64,000 bases of DNA, from positions 26,298 through 90,297 of the forward strand of contig NZ_JADQBY010000004.1 of assembly GCF_016278385.1 (NCBI RefSeq), written 5' to 3'. Each line of letters starts with the position of its first letter. Positions within the stretch are counted from its first letter, which is position 1. Under the pieces are notes generated by a model. The model was not told where the DNA came from and did not search any database. It worked only from the letters and a program-made list of their open reading frames with translations. Source of the stretch: Methanolobus sp. (GTDB lineage Archaea > Halobacteriota > Methanosarcinia > Methanosarcinales > Methanosarcinaceae). A program made the translations under genes and the position numbers. Shown here piece by piece: positions 10,437-19,570 of this stretch.

Positions 10437-11525
10437 ATGAAAAGCTCACCCAGGGAACGGATAACACTGCATCTGGACATGGACAGTTTTTACTCTTCTG
10501 TGGAAGTAAGAGAAAGACCGGAACTGAAAGGATTACCGGTTGTTGTGGGTTCAGACCCGAAGGGCGGCAGCGGAAGAGGAGTTGTAAGTACATGCTCCTA
10601 CGAGGCAAGGGAATTTGGAATACATTCCGCAATGCCCATATCAAAAGCCTACCGGCTCTGCCCTGATGCAGTTTTCCTTCAGGTCAACATGAATCTTTAC
10701 AAAGATGCTTCTGAAAAAATAATGAATATCATACGTATTTTTGCAGACAAATTCCAGCAGGTAAGTGTGGATGAGGCTTACATCGATATTGGGGATTCGA
10801 TAAGTGATTATGAGTCTGCGACTCTGCTTGCAAGAAAGATCAAAAGCGAAGTCAAGCGATTGCAGGGACTTACATGCTCCATAGGAGTCGCACCCAACAA
10901 GGTCATTGCAAAAATAGCATCTGATTTCAATAAACCCGACGGACTTACAATTGTAAGACCGGAAGATATACAGGATTTTCTATTTCCCCTTCATGTATCA
11001 AAGATACCGGGCATAGGAAAGAAGACACAACCCATTCTTCAGGAAATGGGAATAGAAACTGTGGGACAGCTTGCATCATGTGATGTCCAGCTTCTTATAG
11101 CGCGTTTCGGGAAGTTCGGAGTAGTAATGCACCAGCTTGCAAACGGTGTAGACATGCGCGAAGTAAAGGAACGCGAAGAAGTGAAATCCATCAGCACTGA
11201 GGATACTTTTGATGAAGACCTATCAGATGCCGAAGATATCGAAAAATCACTTACCAGCCTTTCAGAGAAGGTCTATGTATCACTCCTCAAAAAGCGTTTC
11301 AGGTTCAGGACTGTGACCCTCAAGGTGCGTTTTGAAGATTTCAGGACATACACAAGGGCAAGGACATTACATGCAGCCACTACGGACAAAGAGGCAATCA
11401 GAAAAACATCCTGCAGCCTTATGGAAGAGTTTCTTGGAAAAGGGAGATTCCGATTACTGGGAGTCGGGGTCACTAAACTTGAAAAACTTGATGAGAGACA
11501 GACTTATCTTAGCGATTTCCTGTAA
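10437..11525 (+). CDS. dinB: DNA polymerase IV (Y-family)
   Basis: LHLDMDSFYSSVEVRE, SVDEAYIDIGD, GVAPNKVIAKIASDFNKPDGLT. Confidence 0.96.
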   Translation: MKSSPRERITLHLDMDSFYSSVEVRERPELKGLPVVVGSDPKGGSGRGVVSTCSYEAREFGIHSAMPISKAYRLCPDAVFLQVNMNLYKDASEKIMNIIRIFADKFQQVSVDEAYIDIGDSISDYESATLLARKIKSEVKRLQGLTCSIGVAPNKVIAKIASDFNKPDGLTIVRPEDIQDFLFPLHVSKIPGIGKKTQPILQEMGIETVGQLASCDVQLLIARFGKFGVVMHQLANGVDMREVKEREEVKSISTEDTFDEDLSDAEDIEKSLTSLSEKVYVSLLKKRFRFRTVTLKVRFEDFRTYTRARTLHAATTDKEAIRKTSCSLMEEFLGKGRFRLLGVGVTKLEKLDERQTYLSDFL

Positions 11526-11827
11526 GTGAATGCCTATCTTTAATACTGCCACATTCTTTGAAAAACAAGACAAACGATACATAAACACAATATATAAGAG
11601 ATTTAAAAGACTATAAGAGATTTATTTGAGCTTTAATTAAGTAAATAAGCTTATTTTAAAGAAAAAACCAGTATCAACATTTATATTCATTTTTTAAACG
11701 AATTCAAGCACTATAAGTGAACTAATACTGCAATAAAAGATTTTATCACAGGTTTTTTATTCTTATAACCCCTATCGAGCGTTGGTTGCATATATTATAC
11801 ATTCCGAAAATTAGAGGGTTATACCTG

Positions 11828-13744
11828 ATGAAAGATAGATCTAAAGATTACCAGAACAAAGAAAAACAAAAACCAAGGACATTGGGACCTGTACCGCACC
11901 TTGAAGAGCATGTGAACCCGGACTGGTGGAAGAAAATATTCAATTCACTCTACCTGAAAACCGATGCAGATATCGTTGATGATGCATCCATCACCAGACA
12001 GGAAATAGATACATTCTCTTCAATTCTCAATATTAATCCTGAAAGCCATGTACTTGACCTGTGCTGTGGGCAGGGCAGGCATTCACTTGAGCTTGCAAGA
12101 AGGGGATTTAAAAATGTTGAAGGACTTGACAGGTCACACTATCTCATACAAAGGGCAAAGAACTCTGCAAAGAAGGAGAGTCTTGGAGTCAGGTTCAAAG
12201 AAGGGGATGCAAGGAAAACACCCCATCCAACAGACACCTTTGATGCTGTAATGCTCCTTGGAAACAGTTTTGGTTATTTTGAGACATCTGATGAAGACCT
12301 GAGAGTACTGAAAGAAGTAAAAAGGGTCCTCAAACCGTGGGGAAAGATCTTACTGGATGTTGCCGACGGATCATATCTAAAAGAAAAATACCAGCCACGT
12401 TCGTGGGAATGGATAGATAAACATAACTTCGTCTGCAGGGAACGCTCCATATCCACAGACGGACAGAAACTGATATCAAGAGAAGTAATTGTTAACGATA
12501 CCTCAGGAGTTATTGCAGACCAGTTCTATGCAGAACGCCTCTACACCACCGAATCAATGATAGAGCTTCTGAAAAAGGCAGAGTTCGTCGACATAGAGAT
12601 GGTAGACTCCATCGATTCCCAGACACTTAGAAACCAGGATCTCGGAATGATGGAGAAACGCATATTGGTCACTGCATCTGTGAGGAAAGACTGGACGCCT
12701 AAGAAGAAAAAAGTGAAGGATATTGAAAAGAATGTTGTTGTGGTCTTCGGTGACCCGAGGAAAAATGATTCACTAAAACCATGTGGCATCTTTGATGACG
12801 ACGACATATACACCATTGACCAGCTAAAAGGCAGCCTCAACGAGATAGAAGGTTATTCTGTCAAATACCTAGACAACCATGATACGCTTATTAGCGACCT
12901 TTCAAAACTGAGAGGAAAGATAGATTTCATTTTAAACCTCTGTGATGAAGGATTCGGGAATGACCCCAAGAAAGAGCTGCATGTACCTGCCATTATGGAG
13001 ATGCTGAACATCCCGTACACAGGTTCAGGCCCACAGTGCCTGGCTTTCTGTTACGATAAAGCACTTGTGATAGGTATTGCCAAAGACCTTGGAGTTCCGG
13101 TGCCAGAGGGAATCGTTGTAAAAGGAGAGGACAACCTGTTCGAACTGCCAATGGATTTCCCAGTCATTGTGAAACCAAACTTCGGAGACTCAAGTTTTGG
13201 CTTGAACCAGCACAGCGTATGTAACAACCGTGATGAGGTTGTCAGGGCTATTTACGACATCAGGGAAGGACTGGGGTACGATAAACCCATACTTGTAGAG
13301 GAATTCCTTACAGGACAGGACCTGAGCATCGGCATAATAGGAAATCCTCCTGAAAACTACACAGTCCTGCCGCTTACAAAGGAAGATTACTCGGAACTGC
13401 CCGGTGATCTCCCCAGATTATGCGGTTACGAGGCTAAATGGATACCTGATTCACCATACTGGAAAATCAAATCCGCACCAGCAGACCTTCCAAAAGAAAC
13501 AGAAGAACTCATAGTTGAGTGCAGTCTGAAACTTATCAACAGGCTTGAATGCAGGGACTACACCCGTCTGGACTGGAGAGTTGACTCATCAGGAACGCCT
13601 AAACTGCTGGAAGTCAACCCCAACCCAGGATGGTGCTGGGACGGGCATCTGGCAAAGATGGCGAAGATAGCCGGCATCTCATACACTGAGATGATAAGGA
13701 TGATCCTTAAAAGTGCGGATGAAAGGATATCTGCACAGAGGTAA
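11828..13744 (+). CDS. Fusion: class I SAM-dependent methyltransferase (N) and D-Ala-D-Ala-ligase-like ATP-grasp ligase (C)
   Basis: N: VLDLCCGQGRHSLELARRG; C: LNIPYTGSGPQCLAFCYDKALV, PVIVKPNFGDSSFGL, LEVNPNPGW. Confidence 0.85.
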   Translation: MKDRSKDYQNKEKQKPRTLGPVPHLEEHVNPDWWKKIFNSLYLKTDADIVDDASITRQEIDTFSSILNINPESHVLDLCCGQGRHSLELARRGFKNVEGLDRSHYLIQRAKNSAKKESLGVRFKEGDARKTPHPTDTFDAVMLLGNSFGYFETSDEDLRVLKEVKRVLKPWGKILLDVADGSYLKEKYQPRSWEWIDKHNFVCRERSISTDGQKLISREVIVNDTSGVIADQFYAERLYTTESMIELLKKAEFVDIEMVDSIDSQTLRNQDLGMMEKRILVTASVRKDWTPKKKKVKDIEKNVVVVFGDPRKNDSLKPCGIFDDDDIYTIDQLKGSLNEIEGYSVKYLDNHDTLISDLSKLRGKIDFILNLCDEGFGNDPKKELHVPAIMEMLNIPYTGSGPQCLAFCYDKALVIGIAKDLGVPVPEGIVVKGEDNLFELPMDFPVIVKPNFGDSSFGLNQHSVCNNRDEVVRAIYDIREGLGYDKPILVEEFLTGQDLSIGIIGNPPENYTVLPLTKEDYSELPGDLPRLCGYEAKWIPDSPYWKIKSAPADLPKETEELIVECSLKLINRLECRDYTRLDWRVDSSGTPKLLEVNPNPGWCWDGHLAKMAKIAGISYTEMIRMILKSADERISAQR

Positions 13745-13757
13745 TACTTTTTTTATC

Positions 13758-13785
13758 AGAGGGATTTAACATCCCTCTTTTTTTA
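13758..13785 (+). terminator. intrinsic-like terminator after the methyltransferase/ATP-grasp gene
   Basis: AGAGGGAT-TTAAC-ATCCCTCT followed by a T run. Confidence 0.7.
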
Positions 13786-13921
13786 ATAGGTTCCGGCTAA
13801 TTTAAGTAATCTGACTAACCATGGATAAATGGGAGTGAATATGGATGTTTGGATAGAAGATATCGAAACGACCAATTCTATTTTTATAAATACAAATGCG
13901 GAGTAAACGGAGTGTGTAAAA

Positions 13922-14206
13922 GTGTTTTCAAAAGTACCTATCGATATTGCAAAGATGAGCAAGGAAGACATAAATAAAGAAATGCTCAGGGCTGCACTGA
14001 TCGCAGAATTGGATGCCATCAATCTTTATGAGCAGATGGCAGGCATGACCGAGAACGATGAAGTCAGGAGAGTTCTCCTTGATGTTGCAAAGGAAGAAAA
14101 GACCCACATAGGTGAGTTCCAGACACTCCTGCTGAGGATGGACAAAGAGCAGGTTGAGGAACTTGAAGCTGGCAGGGAAGAAGTGGACGAAGAGTTACAT
14201 AAATAA
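13922..14206 (+). CDS. encapsulin-associated-ferritin-like (EncFtn-type) protein, copy 1
   Basis: GTG start; AELDAINLYEQMAGMT...VAKEEKTHIGEFQTLLL (ExxH). Confidence 0.75.
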   Translation: MFSKVPIDIAKMSKEDINKEMLRAALIAELDAINLYEQMAGMTENDEVRRVLLDVAKEEKTHIGEFQTLLLRMDKEQVEELEAGREEVDEELHK

Positions 14207-14224
14207 TATCAAGGAGAGGGTAAT

Positions 14225-14497
14225 TTGTTCTCAGAAGTTCCAATTGATATTGAAAAAGTAAGTAAAGAAGACCTTGACAAAGAGATTATGAGAGTGGCCA
14301 TCATGGCAGAGTTCGATGCAATAAATATGTATGAACAGATGGCAAATCTTACCGATGACGAGGATCTTAAGATCATCCTGCTGGACATAGCCAAAGAAGA
14401 GAAAGTACATGCTGCTATGTTCCAGACAGTGCTCATGGAAGTGGATCACGAATACCTGAAGGTCATGGCAAGTTATGCACTGGTAAAAGATAAGTGA
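14225..14497 (+). CDS. EncFtn-like ferritin protein, copy 2
   Basis: TTG start after AAGGAGAGGG; AEFDAINMYEQMANLT...IAKEEKVHAAMFQ; paralog of preceding gene. Confidence 0.72.
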   Translation: MFSEVPIDIEKVSKEDLDKEIMRVAIMAEFDAINMYEQMANLTDDEDLKIILLDIAKEEKVHAAMFQTVLMEVDHEYLKVMASYALVKDK

Positions 14498-14606
14498 CTT
14501 ACATTTATTCGCCAAACGATATTGAATACTTTTCTTTTTTTCATTGACATGCCGGTACTAAAAACACTTAATATGACCTGAAGACAATATCCCATTAGGG
14601 AATATT

Positions 14607-15509
14607 ATGGGAAACATCAGAAAGGTCAGAAAGATACTGAAGAGCATGCCAACCATTGAAGGTGCAGGAGTACACCTCAAAAGGGCATTCGGGTTTAACC
14701 ACGTACCACAACTTGATCCGTTCTTACTGCTTGACGATTTTCATTCAGATAATCCAAAGGAGTACACCATGGGTTTCCCCTGGCACCCGCACAGAGGTAT
14801 GGAAACTATAACCTACGTGCTTCAAGGCAACGTGGAGCATGGAGACAGCATGAACAATAAAGGTGCCACCGGACCCGGAGATGTGCAATGGATGACAGCA
14901 GGCAGCGGGATAATCCATCAGGAAATGCCAAAAGGTGACAACAACGGAAACCTGTGGGGCTTCCAGCTATGGGCCAACCTCCCTGCATCCCGGAAGATGA
15001 TGGTTCCACGTTATCAGGAAGTAAAAAGCAGCCAGATACCAGAAGTCACCATGGACAACGGCACCCGCATCAAGATAATATGCGGAAAAATAAACGGAGT
15101 TCAGGGCCCTGTAAAAGACATTGTCACAGACCCCGAATACCTCGACGTAACTGTTCCTGCAAAAACCTCTTTCGAGTATCCGACAAAACCCGGATACACC
15201 GTAGTAGCCTACGTCATAGAAGGAGACGGACACTTCGACCCTGAGAACGACCAGTACTCATACGAGGTAGATGGAGCAAAGTATTTCGACCTTGAAGGCG
15301 GCTCATCCACCAAAAAAGATAATCTCGTCATGTTCGACGACGGTGAAAAGATAGCCATCAATGCCGGAGAGAATGGAGTCCGTTTCCTGCTGATGACCGG
15401 CAAGCCCATCGGAGAGCCTGTTGCCTGGTACGGACCGGTAGTCATGAACACCCAGGAAGAATTACAGCAGGCTTTTGAGGATTACAGAAACGGGACATTT
15501 GTTAAGTGA
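14607..15509 (+). CDS. Pirin family protein
   Basis: FPWHPHRGMETITYVLQGNVEHGDSMNNKGATGPGDVQWMTAGSGIIHQEMP. Confidence 0.95.
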   Translation: MGNIRKVRKILKSMPTIEGAGVHLKRAFGFNHVPQLDPFLLLDDFHSDNPKEYTMGFPWHPHRGMETITYVLQGNVEHGDSMNNKGATGPGDVQWMTAGSGIIHQEMPKGDNNGNLWGFQLWANLPASRKMMVPRYQEVKSSQIPEVTMDNGTRIKIICGKINGVQGPVKDIVTDPEYLDVTVPAKTSFEYPTKPGYTVVAYVIEGDGHFDPENDQYSYEVDGAKYFDLEGGSSTKKDNLVMFDDGEKIAINAGENGVRFLLMTGKPIGEPVAWYGPVVMNTQEELQQAFEDYRNGTFVK

Positions 15510-15648
15510 AAATAAGATGAAAAGCCTTACAATTCCCTGCCACACGAATCTCCGCAGTCCTGATGCCACAGGCTTTTAGATCAAGCTTTTCCACAGCCCC
15601 TGCTACTACAGTCGATTTGCCAACATCCGGTTTTCCAGTTACATCTAT
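15502..15648 (-). pseudogene. remnant of a THEP1-type nucleoside-triphosphatase (N-terminal Walker A region only)
   Basis: Reverse frame reads IDVTGKPDVGKSTVVAGAVEKLDLKACGIRTAEIRVAGNCKAFHLIFT*; in-frame TGA immediately upstream and no canonical start. Confidence 0.65.
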
Positions 15649-15739
15649 TCAAAGCACCTGAAATCTCCTTTCAGATTAGCCACAAAAATTACAAATAAAT
15701 AAACCGAGAGTGAATCCCGGCCATTATCACTAATTCCAA

Positions 15740-16024
15740 TCAGACTGATATGTCTTCTATCTTGTCCAGGAAGATGATTTCTGGTTTGCTGATTACGCCC
15801 ACTTCTCCCATTTTCTTTTTTAATTCTGCAGATTCTGTGAACTTGCGTGCGTTCTCAATAGAATCCCACTCGAAAAGGATTGCCAGAGAATTAGGATCTT
15901 CTGATGTGCGGAAAACCATTCCACCTTTGGAACCATTCGCTTTTCGAGTAGAACCGTTCTCGTCAAATCCTTGTTTCCATTTAGAAAAATCTTCGACTCT
16001 ATGTTTGATAAGTACGTATACCAT
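15740..16024 (-). CDS. antibiotic-biosynthesis-monooxygenase (ABM)-like dimeric alpha/beta barrel protein
   Basis: 94 aa, MVYVLIKHRVEDFSKWKQGFDENG...LAILFEWDSIENARKF. Confidence 0.65.
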   Translation of the reverse strand: MVYVLIKHRVEDFSKWKQGFDENGSTRKANGSKGGMVFRTSEDPNSLAILFEWDSIENARKFTESAELKKKMGEVGVISKPEIIFLDKIEDISV

Positions 16025-16188
16025 TGTTTATAACCCCAATATTCCTCTGGCTTACATCTATATAGTGTTTTACAATCAAATTAATATTACTTCTAAACAG
16101 AACTCTTTGTTAGAACCAGTTAACTTTGAACCTATTCATAGAATTCTCAAAATATTGAGGATTTCTATACATACAGAATACGATCAAT

Positions 16189-16932
16189 TCAAATTGAAGC
16201 AAACAAAAACAAAATCCCTACAATCACCGGCTGATGCACCAGATAGATCAGCAACGACTTTTTGCCCAGATACTCCAGCAACCTTACGACAGCATTGCTC
16301 TCACACTCACACATCCTGAAGCTCCGCTGATAATCAGGATACAAGCTGTTCCCTGTGAAAACACCCAGCAGGACCACGCCAAACCATGGGATCAGTGGAA
16401 AGTAGTCAAGGGTATAGAAACCGTAGGGTTTGATGCCAAGCCAGAGCAGCCAGGGGAAATCTGCATAGGCTCTATCCATGACCACACCTGCAAACAGGAA
16501 CATAATACCTGCAATCAGGCTGAACTTCCTGTATTTCAGGAATGGATAGGCAAGGATTATAGAAACACCGATGAGGTGCAGGATTCCAAAATAGATAGTA
16601 CCTCGTTCAAGGGCGGTTGCTGTGACAACTGTGATTACAAGACCCCATGCAAAAATACCTGCACCTCTTTTGAGAAAATGAGAGAACTGGTTCTGTGTGC
16701 CATGTATGGATAATGCGCGGGAATAACTTAGCGTAAGGGAAACACCCGCAAGGAATATGAAGAGAATTGCGGCACTGCGTCCTATTATCAGGAGAATACC
16801 GGAATGCGTGTTAAATTCATGAATCCCGAGAAAATCAAGATCAAAAAAGAAATGATAGATAACCATCAGAAAGATGGCGATACCACGGAAGGCATCAACT
16901 TCAAAGAATCGTTTGTTCTGGCTCTTATCCAT
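16189..16932 (-). CDS. heparan-alpha-glucosaminide N-acetyltransferase-like / DUF1624 membrane protein
   Basis: RFFEVDAFRGIAIFLMVIYHFFFDLDFL, multi-TM. Confidence 0.8.
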   Translation of the reverse strand: MDKSQNKRFFEVDAFRGIAIFLMVIYHFFFDLDFLGIHEFNTHSGILLIIGRSAAILFIFLAGVSLTLSYSRALSIHGTQNQFSHFLKRGAGIFAWGLVITVVTATALERGTIYFGILHLIGVSIILAYPFLKYRKFSLIAGIMFLFAGVVMDRAYADFPWLLWLGIKPYGFYTLDYFPLIPWFGVVLLGVFTGNSLYPDYQRSFRMCECESNAVVRLLEYLGKKSLLIYLVHQPVIVGILFLFASI

Positions 16933-16955
16933 TGTCTGCCCCTAAAAGAAAATGC

Positions 16956-17423
16956 TCACCTTTTCTTCTTTTTCTTGTCCCTCTTATCATTATCCTTAAA
17001 TACGGAAGCAAGGTGCAATGCGTAAGCACCATCCTCTTTAATGGCCATGACTATTTCCTTGCGACCAAGTAGGGAATCAAGGTTCAGCTCATAGGAACCG
17101 GGGCCAAGAATGCGCACGGATTCAACACGCTCACCTTCCTCTTCAATAACACAGGGAGGGGATTTTTCAACACCCAGAATATCATCTATCTCCCGGATAA
17201 TCTTTTCAGATGGTCCTTTAGAATTACCTTCATGGGATGTTTCGTCAATAATAGTGTGCTTTTCCTCATTTTCAGTGCCTTCGCCACCCTTCGCGACAGA
17301 GCCGGCAGCCTCCTCCTCACTTACGTAAAGGAATTTATTCCAGCCACATTTAGGGCATCCGCTCAATATTACTGAAGCACCGTCTACAAAGATAGATTCG
17401 CATCTTGTACACTTATGAGGCAT
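16956..17423 (-). CDS. Zn-ribbon containing archaeal protein
   Basis: MPHKCTRCESIFVDGASVILSGCPKCGWNKF; conserved C-terminal domain with lysine-rich tail. Confidence 0.75.
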   Translation of the reverse strand: MPHKCTRCESIFVDGASVILSGCPKCGWNKFLYVSEEEAAGSVAKGGEGTENEEKHTIIDETSHEGNSKGPSEKIIREIDDILGVEKSPPCVIEEEGERVESVRILGPGSYELNLDSLLGRKEIVMAIKEDGAYALHLASVFKDNDKRDKKKKKR

Positions 17424-17497
17424 TGATCCACCGAATTAAATAAGCACAACGATATATTAAAACACTTGCGATATGTCTGTAACAGACAGCAAGCTCA

Positions 17498-18373
17498 TCA
17501 ATCATTGAGATACCTGCCAATAAAAGGATCAAGACGCCTTTTGGTATCAGAGGGAATCATGGACGGGACTGTGGTTATGGCACCCATCAGGGCATCCTTG
17601 CACATACAATGCTGCTTAAGGCTGAGTTTGTCAAGTGATTGCACAATTATATCTTTTACAGCAGTCTCGTTCTTCATGGCATTCTCAATGATAGCTTCAA
17701 TGGTCACATCTTCCTCATGCCACACATCATAATCTGTCACCGTAGCTATCATGGAATAGCAGATCTCTGCTTCCCTGGCAAGTTTAGCCTCAGGGATTGC
17801 AGTCATACCAATAATGTCAAAGCCAAGTGCCTGATATACACGGGATTCTGCACGGGTTGAAAACTGCGGACCTTCCATACAAACGTATGTACCGCCTTCT
17901 TTCACAGCATAACCTCTGGACCTGGCAACATCAACTATGGTCTTTGAAGTTTCAGGACAGAACGGGTCTGCAAATCCCATGTGCACTACGATCCCGTCCT
18001 CGAAGAACGTAGATGGTCTGGATTTAGTATTATCATATATCTGGTTTGGAATCACTATGTCCAGCGGTTTGAACTCTTCCCTAAGGCTGCCAACTGCTGA
18101 TGCCGCAATTATGCGTTTCACACCGAGTTTTTTAAGCGCGAAGATATTGGCCCTGGAATTCAGTTCAGATGGAGATATCCTGTGCCCTACCCCATGCCTT
18201 GGCAGGAAACAAACGGTCTTATCCCCGAGTTCCCCTATTGTTATGGAGTCGGAAGGTTTACCAAAAGGCGTATCAACATCCACATCACGTACTTTGTCCA
18301 GCAGATTTGCATCATATATGCCGCTTCCGCCAATTATTGCAATGTCAGCTTTTTCCTGCATTATATCCCTCAT
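17498..18373 (-). CDS. S-methyl-5'-thioadenosine/thioinosine phosphorylase family
   Basis: IAIIGGSGIYD, FLPRHGVGHRISPSELNSRANIFALK, MEGPQFSTRAES. Confidence 0.9.
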   Translation of the reverse strand: MRDIMQEKADIAIIGGSGIYDANLLDKVRDVDVDTPFGKPSDSITIGELGDKTVCFLPRHGVGHRISPSELNSRANIFALKKLGVKRIIAASAVGSLREEFKPLDIVIPNQIYDNTKSRPSTFFEDGIVVHMGFADPFCPETSKTIVDVARSRGYAVKEGGTYVCMEGPQFSTRAESRVYQALGFDIIGMTAIPEAKLAREAEICYSMIATVTDYDVWHEEDVTIEAIIENAMKNETAVKDIIVQSLDKLSLKQHCMCKDALMGAITTVPSMIPSDTKRRLDPFIGRYLND

Positions 18374-18378
18374 TTTAT

Positions 18379-19077
18379 TCAGATAAGTTTCCAGTATTGC
18401 TTTCCGTCTTCGCTAACAGAGCTTACGACACCCCGACGGTGCATTTCGTCCATTATTTCAGGAAGACGACCAGGTTGTGCAATCTCAAATGCAAATGAAT
18501 CCAGTGAATGATAAATATAGAGACCATGCCTGATAGCAGGAATGTCCCACTGTACTCTGCCCTCTTTTTTCATAAGCGTTGAAATCAGATCGATCATGTC
18601 CTCGATGAAATTCCAGGGGAAAACAACCCATGCCCATTCCTCAAGGCGCTCACCACAATAATCCGGATCAAATTCGGAAGAATTCAGATACTGAAGGGTT
18701 GCTGTCCTCACTTCTTTTGGACCCTGTTTATTTACATATTCAACAGAATGTATGAGACTCTTGCCCGTATCAGCAATATCATCAACAATAAGTATGTTCT
18801 TCCCAGAAACAGACTTATCAGCAAGAGGATATTTTATCAGTGGCTCATCACCGGCAAGTGCAGTGCCCAGGTAGTGCTCTATCTTCAGGCTTGTCAAATC
18901 ATCAAGACCCAGGAAATCACACAGCACACGTCCTGCAAACCATCCACCTCTTGCAAGAGCTATTATCATATCAGGTTCATAACCTGAAGCTTTCACTTCA
19001 TTTGCAACTTCCCTGCAAAGGTCGTAAATGTAATCCCAGTTTGTAACAACGCATTTGAATTTATCAGGTAAGGCCAT
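18379..19077 (-). CDS. phosphoribosyltransferase (purine PRTase-like)
   Basis: MIIALARGGWFAGRVLCDFL and NILIVDDIADTGKSL PRPP motif; start reassigned to MALPDKFK. Confidence 0.85.
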   Translation of the reverse strand: MALPDKFKCVVTNWDYIYDLCREVANEVKASGYEPDMIIALARGGWFAGRVLCDFLGLDDLTSLKIEHYLGTALAGDEPLIKYPLADKSVSGKNILIVDDIADTGKSLIHSVEYVNKQGPKEVRTATLQYLNSSEFDPDYCGERLEEWAWVVFPWNFIEDMIDLISTLMKKEGRVQWDIPAIRHGLYIYHSLDSFAFEIAQPGRLPEIMDEMHRRGVVSSVSEDGKQYWKLI

Positions 19078-19217
19078 TTTATCTCTCCAATGCACCTTAT
19101 TTGTAGAGACAAGATATATATTTATTTCACATCGAAAATTACCACTAGACGAAATGCATATATACTATGTAGATGTTGAAGGGGGAGTACCTTTCCAAAA
19201 CAAACATCAATCAACGA

Positions 19218-19292
19218 AGCGGGGTGGGGTAGCCAGGAGATCCCGACGGGCTCATAACCCGTAGACCGATAGTTCGAATCTATCCCCCGCTA
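19218..19292 (+). tRNA. tRNA-Met(CAT), initiator type, copy 1
   Basis: AGCGGGG/CCCCGCT acceptor with A1-U72, GGG/CCC anticodon stem around CTCATAA, GTTCGAATC T-loop. Confidence 0.95.
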
Positions 19293-19416
19293 CTTTTCTA
19301 ACATTCATTTTTGGTTTTACCATCAATTAGTGTGTTAGAGACGTGTTTTGGAAACATACATATATAGTATGGAAACATAGTGAGATTATATTTCTAAATT
19401 AAAAAGCAAACTCCGA

Positions 19417-19491
19417 AGCGGGGTGGGGTAGCCAGGAGATCCCGACGGGCTCATAACCCGTAGACCGATAGTTCGAATCTATCCCCCGCTA
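19417..19491 (+). tRNA. tRNA-Met(CAT), initiator type, copy 2
   Basis: identical to copy at 19218..19292. Confidence 0.95.
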
Positions 19492-19570
19492 CTTTTCTAA
19501 CATTCATTTTTGGTTTTACCATCAATGGTGCATTAAAACATTTTTTTTTCAAGCAACCGGAGTAAACGAG

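Larger units (their letters stand above)
19215..19526 (+). repeat. direct repeat of about 113 bp (19215..19327 and 19414..19526) containing the two tRNA-iMet copies and their 3' flank
   Basis: identical CGAAGCGGGG...TTTTACCATCAAT, offset 199 bp. Confidence 0.9.

Noticed and set aside
15750-16319. 189-aa plus-strand ORF
   Set aside because: Antisense to the ABM-like gene and the end of the DUF1624 gene; the translation has no protein-like pattern.
16234-16713. 159-aa plus-strand ORF
   Set aside because: Antisense to the multi-TM DUF1624 gene; shadow ORF.
17937-18386. 149-aa plus-strand ORF
   Set aside because: Antisense to the MTAP-family gene.
19201-19540. Possible CRISPR-like repeat
   Set aside because: The repeated unit is a tRNA gene with flank, only two copies, no regular spacers.
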